A stretch of DNA of 64,000 nucleotides from JAHJQQ01 sp963737555 (GTDB taxonomy: Bacteria > Pseudomonadota > Gammaproteobacteria > Thiohalobacterales > Thiohalobacteraceae). The stretch is from the NCBI GenBank assembly GCA_963737555.1, contig CAVTTB010000006.1:77273-141272 (forward strand). Reading direction: 5' to 3'. Position 1 is the stretch's first letter; every line of letters begins with the position of its first letter. Both the position numbers and the translations under genes were made by a program. Below, one piece after another: positions 47,549 to 55,350 of the stretch. Below the pieces are notes generated by a model. It saw nothing but the letters and a program-made list of their open reading frames with translations, did not search any database and was not told the origin of the DNA.

Positions 47549-48631
47549 TTAGGAAGCGACCTTGGTGTGTTTGCGCTGACGCCGGGCGCGGACGCCTGCA
47601 GCGAGTGTTTCCAGCAACGCGACGCTGTCGTCCCAGCCGATACAGGCATCGGTGATGCTCTGACCATAGGCCAGCGATTGTCCCGGCTGGACATCCTGAC
47701 GACCGGCCTGCAAATGGCTTTCGATCATGGCGCCGATGATGGCTTGGTTGCCGGCAGCAATTTGAGTGGAGACATCCTGGCCGACTTCCAACTGCCGCTG
47801 ATGATCCTTGAGACTGTTGGCGTGGCTGAAATCGACCATGACCCGCGCATTCAGGCCCGCTGCCTTAAGATCGCTGACCGCCTTGGCGACACTAGCTGCA
47901 TCGTAATTGGGTTGTTTGCCGCCGCGCAGAATGATGTGGCAGTCCGGGTTGCCGGCCGTGGAGAAGATCGCCGAGCGGCCTTCCTTGGTCAGTGACAGAA
48001 AGTGATGTGGCTGCGAGGCTGAGCGGATGGCATCGACCGCGACCTTGAGCGTGCCATCGGTGCCGTTTTTGAAGCCCACCGGGCAGGATAGACCAGAGGC
48101 CAGTTCGCGATGCACCTGACTTTCCGTCGTGCGCGCACCGATCGCGCCCCAACTGACCAAGTCCGCGACATACTGCGGACTGATCAGATCCAGGAATTCG
48201 GTTGCCGCCGGCACGCCCATCTCATTGAGATCGAGCAGCAGTTTGCGCGCGATGCGCAGACCTTCGTTGATTTTGAAACTGCCATCCAGATTGGGATCGT
48301 TGATCAGACCTTTCCAACCGACCGTCGTGCGCGGCTTTTCGAAGTAGACACGCATGACAATCAACAGATCATCACTCAGGCGATTACGCATTGCCTTGAG
48401 TCGGCCGGCATATTCCAAAGCGGCATTTGGATCGTGTATCGAACACGGGCCAATAATAATCAGGAGACGATCATCGCTGCCGGTAAGAATGTTATGGATG
48501 GCGCGGCGTGTTGCAATAATTGAATTCGCGGCAAGTTCGCTGACGGGGAACGCCTCATGGAGTTCGACCGGCGGGGTCACCTCCTGGATATTGGCGATGC
48601 GTAAATCGTCTGTGCCGTACTGATTCGTCAT
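47549..48631 (-). CDS. aroG: 3-deoxy-7-phosphoheptulonate synthase, class I-alpha
   Basis: A 360-residue AroF/G/H-type enzyme: LIIIGPCSIHDPNAALEYAG in part, RVYFEKPRTTVGWKGLINDP in part, GARTTESQVHRELASGLSCPVGFKNGTDG in part and MVDFSHANS. ATG 48631 (MTNQYGTDDLRI) is the conventional start. Which aromatic amino acid inhibits it cannot be read here. The window also holds a class I-beta enzyme at 16554. Confidence 0.93.
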   Translation of the reverse strand: MTNQYGTDDLRIANIQEVTPPVELHEAFPVSELAANSIIATRRAIHNILTGSDDRLLIIIGPCSIHDPNAALEYAGRLKAMRNRLSDDLLIVMRVYFEKPRTTVGWKGLINDPNLDGSFKINEGLRIARKLLLDLNEMGVPAATEFLDLISPQYVADLVSWGAIGARTTESQVHRELASGLSCPVGFKNGTDGTLKVAVDAIRSASQPHHFLSLTKEGRSAIFSTAGNPDCHIILRGGKQPNYDAASVAKAVSDLKAAGLNARVMVDFSHANSLKDHQRQLEVGQDVSTQIAAGNQAIIGAMIESHLQAGRQDVQPGQSLAYGQSITDACIGWDDSVALLETLAAGVRARRQRKHTKVAS

Positions 48632-48863
48632 GTGCGTACCAAATGCAAACCGCCGGTGTTGGGCTTCCCCGGAACGGTGCGTTGTCATGGATAAAAGAAT
48701 GCGCATGCGCCGCGAGCCGGTGGCTACCTGCGGGCAGATAGCATTATCACAAATGCAGAGCGGGCTGTCAGGCCTCCGTGGCCTGGCCGGAGGTCAAACT
48801 TGTCGAGTCAGCGTCCTGGTGATCGGGCATGTGCGGCAAGTTCACGGCTGAATCGCAGTCGAA

Positions 48864-49596
48864 TCACTCGTCCTCATCCTCGTATTCGTCGTAATCGAAT
48901 GGTACCGATGGCGGATTACCGTCGTGTATGCGGCTCCAGCGCAACTGCCGGTAGGCCTGACGGGTGAAGAGGTAACTGTCCAGCGCGGCGGTGTCACGTA
49001 CCTTCGTGGCGCTCAACAGATTGGCGCGGGTATCGACAAGACGCAGGGCGCCCATGGCCATTGCGCTCGCGCACCTCGTCATGCCTGCCTACCGCGTCGA
49101 ATGCAGAATCACCGAATTTACCCGCCGTATCTCGCAGGGTGCTTGGCCCCAGGATAGGCAGGACCAGATACCAGCCCTCACCAATACCCCAGCGCCCGAA
49201 GGTCTGGCCGAAATCTTCATCGTGCCGCGTTAATCCCATCTGACTCGCCGGATCGAACAGCCCTAACAGGCCTATCGTTGAATTGACCAGGAAACGCCCT
49301 GTATCGGAAACACCCTCTTTACCCTTGCCTTGCAGCAGTTGATTAACAACCACTAAGGGCTCATTCAGATTGGCAAAGAAATTAGTCACGCTGCTGCGCG
49401 CGGTCGCCGGCACGACTTTCTCATAGCCCTGCGCGGTGGGTTTTAATATCGCCCGATCGACCTTGTCATTGAACGAATCGATCACCCGGTTAACCGGCTC
49501 TAATGGGTCGCTCACATCTTCGTGTGGCGGCGTGTTGGCACACGCGGTAAGGCCACAGACAGTTGCCAATATGAGAGCGGTTGGTATCCCTTTCAT
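48864..49596 (-). CDS. mlaA: Outer-membrane lipid asymmetry lipoprotein MlaA/VacJ, frameshifted
   Basis: A lipoprotein (lipobox GLTACANT) with the MlaA core DPLEPVNRVIDSFNDKVDR, NFFANLNEPLVVVNQLLQGK and EGWYLVLPILGPSTLRD. Near 49083-49087 the frame changes after FDAVG; the next frame continues ALRLVDTRANLLSAT and ends in an acidic tail (DYDEYEDEDE). Restored, about 244 residues, normal for MlaA, which removes phospholipids from the outer leaflet with OmpC-type porins. No other mla genes are present. Confidence 0.9.
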
Positions 49597-49742
49597 GCCG
49601 TCCTGCCTTCGCAATTTCAGTGATTAACTGCCCGCTGCCTTACATCTCATGCTGTTCATCGTGTCACACCGAACAGCGGCCATCGATGTAAAGAACTTGA
49701 TGTTGCCACGCGCAGTAAAACAGTAACAACCTTCAAAATAGA

Positions 49743-49766
49743 AAGAGCGGCACATGGCCGCTCTTG
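49743..49766 (-). terminator. Terminator of the tRNA-Pro gene
   Basis: On the minus strand AAGAGCGGC and GCCGCTCTT form a nine-pair stem around a short loop, followed by TCTATTTT. It lies about ten bases past the 3' end of the tRNA. Confidence 0.85.
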
Positions 49767-49775
49767 AGTCGAGAT

Positions 49776-49852
<77 letters not shown>

Positions 49853-49935
49853 AGATAAACCCTGTGTGTGTACTACCGGCCACAGCGAGGGCGCAATGAT
49901 ACCCGAATCAAGACAGTGTGAAAACGCTTTAGCAC

Positions 49936-50292
49936 TCAGCGTCGCAGCAATTGGAGTAACTCCTCCAATTCCATGCGCATCTGGCGAATGATCTGCAAGC
50001 TTTGAGTGACGTCTTCTTTGGCCTGTTCGCCCGACAGACGTTGCCGTGCCCCACCAATGGTGAAGCCCTGCTCGTAGAGCAGGCTGCGAATCTGCCGGAT
50101 CATGATCACGTCATGGCGCTGATAGTAGCGGCGATTGCCGCGACGTTTCACTGGCTTGAGCTGAGGAAATTCCTGCTCCCAGTAGCGCAACACATGAGGT
50201 TTTACACCGCACAACTCGCTGACTTCACCGATAGTGAAGTAGCGTTTGCCCGGAATGACCGGCAGTACGTCGTTATTGCTGGCTTCCAGCAT
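49936..50292 (-). CDS. MerR-family transcriptional regulator
   Basis: A 118-residue protein with the MerR winged helix YFTIGEVSELCGVKPHVLRYWEQEFPQL in part, NRRYYQRHDVIMIRQIRSLL in part, and a short C-terminal coiled coil. There is no metal- or drug-binding tail. Its gene overlaps the end of ihfA by 20 bases. A MerR gene in this place is a conserved feature of gammaproteobacteria; its targets are unknown. Confidence 0.9.
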   Translation of the reverse strand: MLEASNNDVLPVIPGKRYFTIGEVSELCGVKPHVLRYWEQEFPQLKPVKRRGNRRYYQRHDVIMIRQIRSLLYEQGFTIGGARQRLSGEQAKEDVTQSLQIIRQMRMELEELLQLLRR

Positions 50293-50572
50293 AGGCCTCT
50301 ACTCTGGACTTGAGTTTTTGGCCTGGTCTGAAAGTCACAACCCGGCGCGCAGTAATCGGAATTTCTTCACCGGTCTTAGGATTACGGCCGGGGCGTTTGT
50401 TCTTATCGCGTAGATCGAAGTTGCCGAATCCAGACAGCTTCACTTGGCTGCCGTTCTCCAGCGCCAGTCGGATTTCTTCAAAGAACATCTCGACCAGTTC
50501 TTTCGCCTCACGCTTGTTGAGACCTAATTCTTCGAACAATTTTTCGGCCAGTTCCGCCTTGGTCAGCGCCAT
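50273..50572 (-). CDS. ihfA: Integration host factor alpha subunit
   Basis: A 99-residue DNA-bending protein, MALTKAELAEKLFEELGLNKREAKELVEMFF in part, with the FGNFDLRDKNKRPGRNPKTGEEIPI arm in part. It pairs with IhfB. ATG 50572 is the family start, with AGGGAG 11 bases upstream; a GTG at 50584 overlaps the pheT stop and would add four residues. Last but one gene of the thrS operon. Confidence 0.95.
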   Translation of the reverse strand: MALTKAELAEKLFEELGLNKREAKELVEMFFEEIRLALENGSQVKLSGFGNFDLRDKNKRPGRNPKTGEEIPITARRVVTFRPGQKLKSRVEAYAGSQQ

Positions 50573-50580
50573 AACACGGT

Positions 50581-52959
50581 TCACTCCCTTAAGGTTGCTC
50601 CAAACTTAGCGTTCAGTGCAGTCTGTACTTGAACCAGGACAGTCTCGACATCCTGTTCGGTTAGTGTGCGGGACGAATCCTGTAGAATCAACCCTAAAGC
50701 TATGCTTTTTAGTCCCGATTCTATAGCCTTACCTTGGTATAGATCGAACAAGGTCACTGTCTGCAGCAAAGGTCCGGCAGCATCCCGAATGGCAGCAGAC
50801 ACCTCCGCAACAGGAATATTTTGCGGCAACACAAAGGCCAGATCACGGCGGATCGCGGGGTACCGTGAGATCTCGCGAAATGCTGCAACTTGTCCGTCAG
50901 CCAAGGCCTGAGCCGCCAATTCGAAAACGAATACATTAACATCTATATTCAATGTGTTAGAAACTTCTGGGTGAAGCATTCCTAGCCACCCTACTGAGAC
51001 ACCATTACGGACTATCTGGGCTGTCTGCCCCGGATGAAGCGCGGGGTGTTCACCTACTGTAAAGGTAAATTCGTGGCCTGCACCACCCGCCGCCAGAACA
51101 GCCTCGACATCCGCCTTGGCGTCATAGAAATCGGCTGACTGTGCTTGCGACCCCCACTGCTCTGGATGACGATCGCCAAGCAGCAACCCACCAATATAAT
51201 ATTCTTGTTTTAAATCATTGTTTTGAGAAACATATGTAAGGCCATGCTCGAATAAACGAATACGTGTCTGCTGACGATTCAGGTTGTGCTGCGCCACCTT
51301 AATCAGACCCGGCCAAAGACTGGTTCGCATCACCGACATTTCTGACGAGATCGGGTTAGCGAGAGCGACCGGTGCATACTCAGGATCGATGGCAGCCTGG
51401 AGTTTTGGCTCCACAAAGCTGTAAGTGATCGCTTCCTGATAACCTCGCTGGACAAGAATATTCCGCCAATCTGCAATACCTACTCGGCCTTCAGGCCTGG
51501 GGATATTTTGCATCGAGGCCTTGGGCCGCGTGCTCGGGAGGTGGTTATAACCATGGATACGGCCAATATCCTCGATAAGATCCGCCTCCAAGGCCATATC
51601 GAAGCGGTATGTCGGCGGCGTCACGCTCCAACCTTCGGTATTTGGCACCAGCACGGCACCAATCCGCGTGAGGATGTCCTCGATTTCAGTGTCCGGCAGT
51701 TCAATTCCCAACAAGCGGGTTAAGCGGGCCCGGCGAAGCTGTATAGGTGCGCGCTTGGGTAAGCCTTCGTCATTACAGACCTCCACGATCGGACCCGGCT
51801 TACCGCCAACCAATTCGATCAGCAGTGTTGTCGCGCGCTCCATGGCCAGATGTTGCAGCGTGAAATCGACCCCACGCTCAAACCGGTACGATGAATCTGT
51901 CTGCAATCCATAGCGTCGCGCACATCCCGCCAGCACTTCGGGCGAGAAAAATGCGCACTCGAGAAAGACATCGCGAGTGTCTTCGCCGACACCGGTTTCT
52001 TCGCCACCCATAACACCCGCAATGGCTAACACCTTGCTGTCATCGGCAATAACTAAGGTTTGCTCATCCAGCGTAACTTCACTGCTATCGAGAAGCCGCA
52101 TCACCTCCGCTTGCCGAGCAAAACGTACCTCGATTTTCCCATTCAGGCGCGCCAGATCGAACGCATGCATGGGCTGCCCGAGTTCGAGAAGAATGTAGTT
52201 GGTTACATCTACGAGTGGACCGAGGCTGCGGATTCCGCCGCGACGTAGCTTCTCGCGCATCCACAGCGGCGTTGTCGCCTGCGGGTTAATGCCACGAATC
52301 ACACGTCCCAGATAGCGCGGACAAGCCTGCGGCGCAGATACATGAATTGGGAATTCATCATCTATTGAGGCTTTAACCTGTGACCGCAAAGGCATTGTCA
52401 CAGTGCTGCGCGTTAAAACGCCAATTTCACGCGCCAGGCCCGCAATACCCAAACAATCACCGCGATTCGGCGTGAAATCTACTTCAATGATCGAATCGTT
52501 GAGATTAAGGTAGCTGCGTATATCCGCCCCGATGGGCGCATCGATCGGTAACGACAGCAACCCTGAATGATCGTCTGCAAGCCCCAATTCACGCGCGGAA
52601 CAGAGCATGCCGCTCGACTCAACGCCGCGGAGCTTTGCTTTCTTGATCTTGAGGTCACCGGGCAGAACTGCACCCACTAACGCTGTTGGCACACGCATGC
52701 CGACCGCAACATTCGGCGCACCGCAGACTATCTGCAGCGACTCACCTGTTCCTGCATCTACCTGACAGACGCGCAACTTGTCCGCATCCGGATGCGGGGC
52801 CACGTCGAGAACAGCACCGACCACCACGCCCGTAAAGCTACCGGCCGCGGGCTCGATGGCATCGACTTCCAGACCCGCCATGGTCAATTGTGCGGCCAGT
52901 TCATCTGTGGAGATGTCTGGATTCACCCATTCACGTAACCAGTTTTCGCTGAATTTCAT
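50581..52959 (-). CDS. pheT: Phenylalanyl-tRNA synthetase beta subunit
   Basis: A 792-residue subunit of the alpha2-beta2 enzyme. It begins MKFSENWLREWVNPDI and shows the tRNA-binding domain with VCQVDAGTGESLQIVCGAPN in part, the B3/B4 editing region, the B5 domain with GRIHGYNHLP, and the C-terminal anticodon-binding fold (FREISRYPAIRRDLAFVLP). Start chosen at ATG 52959; seven extra codons are open upstream. Eighty-three bases separate it from pheS. Confidence 0.97.
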   Translation of the reverse strand: MKFSENWLREWVNPDISTDELAAQLTMAGLEVDAIEPAAGSFTGVVVGAVLDVAPHPDADKLRVCQVDAGTGESLQIVCGAPNVAVGMRVPTALVGAVLPGDLKIKKAKLRGVESSGMLCSARELGLADDHSGLLSLPIDAPIGADIRSYLNLNDSIIEVDFTPNRGDCLGIAGLAREIGVLTRSTVTMPLRSQVKASIDDEFPIHVSAPQACPRYLGRVIRGINPQATTPLWMREKLRRGGIRSLGPLVDVTNYILLELGQPMHAFDLARLNGKIEVRFARQAEVMRLLDSSEVTLDEQTLVIADDSKVLAIAGVMGGEETGVGEDTRDVFLECAFFSPEVLAGCARRYGLQTDSSYRFERGVDFTLQHLAMERATTLLIELVGGKPGPIVEVCNDEGLPKRAPIQLRRARLTRLLGIELPDTEIEDILTRIGAVLVPNTEGWSVTPPTYRFDMALEADLIEDIGRIHGYNHLPSTRPKASMQNIPRPEGRVGIADWRNILVQRGYQEAITYSFVEPKLQAAIDPEYAPVALANPISSEMSVMRTSLWPGLIKVAQHNLNRQQTRIRLFEHGLTYVSQNNDLKQEYYIGGLLLGDRHPEQWGSQAQSADFYDAKADVEAVLAAGGAGHEFTFTVGEHPALHPGQTAQIVRNGVSVGWLGMLHPEVSNTLNIDVNVFVFELAAQALADGQVAAFREISRYPAIRRDLAFVLPQNIPVAEVSAAIRDAAGPLLQTVTLFDLYQGKAIESGLKSIALGLILQDSSRTLTEQDVETVLVQVQTALNAKFGATLRE

Positions 52960-53042
52960 ATGCTCAGATACAAGATGCAAGTGATAGGGAATAAGCCATA
53001 CAACGACCCGAGTTCTGCGCCTTGATTCCTGCTGCTCCCGTT

Positions 53043-54071
53043 TTACCTAAATTGCCGCAGGAATCTCAAATCGTTCTCAAAGAACAGCCGGAGATCATTC
53101 ACGCCATAGCGCAGCATGGCCAGACGTTCGACGCCCATACCGAAGGCGAAGCCAATATATTTTTCATTGTCGATGCCGACATGCTCGAAGACTTTTGGAT
53201 GCACCATGCCGCAGCCTAATACCTCCAACCAGCCGGTCTGCTTGCAGACGCGACAACCCTTGCCGCCGCACATCACGCACGCGATATCCACTTCGGCCGA
53301 AGGTTCGGTGAAGGGAAAATACGATGGCCTGAAGCGCACCGCCAGATCGCGCTCAAAGAAGTTGCGCAGGAAGTCATCCAGCACGCCTTTCAAATCCGCG
53401 AAGCTGACGTTCTCGTCTACATACAGGCCTTCGACCTGATGAAACATAGGTGTGTGCGTCAGATCGGAATCGCAGCGGTAAACGCGGCCCGGCGCAATGA
53501 TGCGTAACGGTGGTTGCCGATTTTCCATAACACGGATCTGCACCGGTGACGTGTGGGTGCGCAAAACGGTGTGTTCGTCGATGTAGAACGTATCGTGCAT
53601 CGCCCGCGCAGGATGGTGCGCCGGGATATTGAGGGCTTCGAAGTTATGGTAGTCATCCTCGATTTCCGGGCCATGCGCGACCTCGAAACCCAGTTGTTCA
53701 AACAGTGCCTCGATACGCATCAGTGTGCGCGTAACAGGATGCAATCCGCCGGGGTGCTCGCCGCGCCCGGGCAATGTCACGTCTATAGATTGTTCAGCAA
53801 GACGCTTGGACAGCTCTTCGGCTTCCAGCGCAGTACGGCGCGTATCCAGCCATTCCTGCACCTGCTGCTTGGCCTGATTTATAACCTGACCGGCAGCTTT
53901 GCGTTCTTCAGGGGCCAACTGCCCGAGCTGTTTGAGTTGCTCGGTCAGCACACCCTTCTTACCGAGGTAGTGAACGCGCACATCGTCCAGCGCCCTCAGA
54001 TCGGCAGCCATCGCGATGGCTTTTTCGACATCCACCATGAGTTGTGTGATCTGTTCTTGCACTGCGATCAT
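53043..54071 (-). CDS. pheS: Phenylalanyl-tRNA synthetase alpha subunit
   Basis: A 342-residue catalytic subunit: N-terminal coiled coil (to ~residue 90), motif 1 around GFEVAHGPEIEDDYHNFEALN in part, motif 2 GRVYRCDSDLTHTPMFHQVEG in part and motif 3 FAFGMGVERLAMLRYGVNDL in part. It forms the active site for phenylalanine adenylation. A hairpin with a T-rich tail lies between it and rplT. Confidence 0.97.
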   Translation of the reverse strand: MIAVQEQITQLMVDVEKAIAMAADLRALDDVRVHYLGKKGVLTEQLKQLGQLAPEERKAAGQVINQAKQQVQEWLDTRRTALEAEELSKRLAEQSIDVTLPGRGEHPGGLHPVTRTLMRIEALFEQLGFEVAHGPEIEDDYHNFEALNIPAHHPARAMHDTFYIDEHTVLRTHTSPVQIRVMENRQPPLRIIAPGRVYRCDSDLTHTPMFHQVEGLYVDENVSFADLKGVLDDFLRNFFERDLAVRFRPSYFPFTEPSAEVDIACVMCGGKGCRVCKQTGWLEVLGCGMVHPKVFEHVGIDNEKYIGFAFGMGVERLAMLRYGVNDLRLFFENDLRFLRQFR

Positions 54072-54089
54072 TCTTCCATTGTCTGGAGC

Positions 54090-54130
54090 GGTGAAAATGA
54101 AAAGGGGAAGGCCATACCAGCCTTCCCCTT
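54090..54130 (-). terminator. Hairpin terminator or attenuator between rplT and pheS
   Basis: On the minus strand AAGGGGAAGGC and GCCTTCCCCTT form an 11-pair stem with a seven-base loop, followed by TTCATTTT. It lies upstream of pheST in the same place as the pheST attenuator of E. coli. A smaller stem, CGACGGT/ACCGTCG, lies upstream at about 54147-54164. Partial termination here would uncouple pheST from the ribosomal protein genes. Confidence 0.75.
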
Positions 54131-54173
54131 CACGTTACAGCGCTGCGACGGTAGCCACCGTCGTTGGCGTCGC

Positions 54174-54530
54174 TTAACCCAGGCTGGCCTTGGCCTGTGC
54201 CGCGATCACGCCGAAAGCAGGTTTATCGAACACCGCCAGATCGGCAAGCACCTTGCGGTCGATCTCGATGTTCGCCTTCTTCAGGCCATTGATCAATCGG
54301 CTGTACGACAGGCCGTTCTCGCGGGCCGCGGCGTTGATACGCGCGATCCACAAAGCCCGGAACTGACGTTTACGCTGACGGCGATCGCGATACGCATATT
54401 GACCGGCCTTGATGACCGCTTGCTTGGCGATTCGGAACACTTTGCGACGGGCACCGTAGTAGCCCTTCGCTTTGTCCATGATCTTTTTGTGTTTGGCGTG
54501 TGCGGTAACGCCACGTTTTACGCGTGCCAT
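54174..54530 (-). CDS. rplT: 50S ribosomal protein L20
   Basis: A 118-residue basic protein with the L20 signature segments MARVKRGVTAHAKHKKIM, AKGYYGARRKVFRIAKQAV and WIARINAAARENGLSYSRL. It builds the 50S subunit and in enteric bacteria represses its own operon by binding the rpmI leader. Fourteen bases after rpmI. Confidence 0.98.
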   Translation of the reverse strand: MARVKRGVTAHAKHKKIMDKAKGYYGARRKVFRIAKQAVIKAGQYAYRDRRQRKRQFRALWIARINAAARENGLSYSRLINGLKKANIEIDRKVLADLAVFDKPAFGVIAAQAKASLG

Positions 54531-54544
54531 GAGTGTCTACTCCC

Positions 54545-54742
54545 TCAACTGTACGGCAGCATGCGGCGAACGGACGCCACATCGGATTCGTGCACCTGAG
54601 CAGGACTGCCCAGCTGACGTTTACGCTTGCTGCTTTTCTTGGTGAGGATGTGACGCAGATGCGACTGCGCACGCTTGAAACCGCCGCTTGCTGAGCGCTT
54701 GAAACGCTTCAACGCACCGCTGTTGGACTTCATCTTCGGCAT
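54545..54742 (-). CDS. rpmI: 50S ribosomal protein L35
   Basis: A 65-residue basic protein, MPKMKSNSGALKRFKRSASG...RAQSHLRHILTKKSSKRKRQL, the L35 pattern. The start ATG 54742 matches the family; the frame is open upstream but unrelated in content. It sits between infC and rplT, the universal order. Confidence 0.97.
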   Translation of the reverse strand: MPKMKSNSGALKRFKRSASGGFKRAQSHLRHILTKKSSKRKRQLGSPAQVHESDVASVRRMLPYS

Positions 54743-54828
54743 TGTAATGCACTCCGTATTCGGAATAACTTCATTAAGCCGTACAGGGCACCGACCATAC
54801 TTTGTCGATGACTTAGCCTGACGGCCAC

Positions 54829-55347
54829 TCACTTCTTCGGCGATAGCACCATGACCATTTGGCGACCTTCCATCCTGGGGAACTGTTCAACGACCCCGTG
54901 CTCCTCGAGGTCCAGCTTTACCCGTTCCAGAAGTTCCACACCGAGTTCCTGATGGGCCATTTCACGGCCACGGAACCGGAGGGTCACTTTGACTCTATCC
55001 CCATCTTCCAGGAAACGTATCAGGTTGCGGAGTTTGACCTGATAATCCCCTATGTCGGTGCCGGGACGGAATTTTATTTCCTTCACCTGCACCTGCTTCT
55101 GCTTCTTACGGGCTACGGACTGTTTCTTGTTCGTCTCGAACACAAACTTGCCGTAATCCATAACGCGACAGACAGGTGGCTCGCTCTGCGGTGCGATCTC
55201 GACTAAATCGAGACCCGCCTCAGCCGCGAGTTCCAGTGCTTGTTCAATCGTCAACACGCCGGCTTGCTCGCCGTCGGCCCCGAGGACACGCACTTCCGGG
55301 GCCGTAATGCGCCCGTTGATTCGATATTTCTCTTTTCCAGCGCTGAT
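54829..55347 (-). CDS. infC: Translation initiation factor IF-3, starting at a rare ATC codon
   Basis: Prevents premature 70S joining and proofreads start codons. The reading frame contains RINGRITAPEVRVLGADGEQAG, DLVEIAPQSEPPVCRVMDYGKF and VKEIKFRPGTDIGDYQVKLR, and ends EGRQMVMVLSPKK. No ATG, GTG or TTG can start the conserved N-terminus: an in-frame stop lies two codons before ATC 55347. GGAGG is spaced eight bases before that ATC. IF-3 genes are known for AUU/AUC-type starts, which IF-3 itself discriminates against, giving autoregulation. Product about 172 residues. Confidence 0.93.
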   Translation of the reverse strand: MSAGKEKYRINGRITAPEVRVLGADGEQAGVLTIEQALELAAEAGLDLVEIAPQSEPPVCRVMDYGKFVFETNKKQSVARKKQKQVQVKEIKFRPGTDIGDYQVKLRNLIRFLEDGDRVKVTLRFRGREMAHQELGVELLERVKLDLEEHGVVEQFPRMEGRQMVMVLSPKK

Positions 55348-55350
55348 GCT

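Noticed and set aside
48632..48863. A possible aromatic-amino-acid attenuator upstream of aroG
   Set aside because: A CCTCCG/CGGAGG stem is present but there is no T-run and no leader peptide rich in Trp, Phe or Tyr codons.
1256..49596. Reading the split genes as true pseudogenes from genome decay
   Set aside because: Breaks are single-base, hit essential genes such as lpxK and prfB, and the flanking coding sequence is otherwise undamaged, so error is the better explanation.
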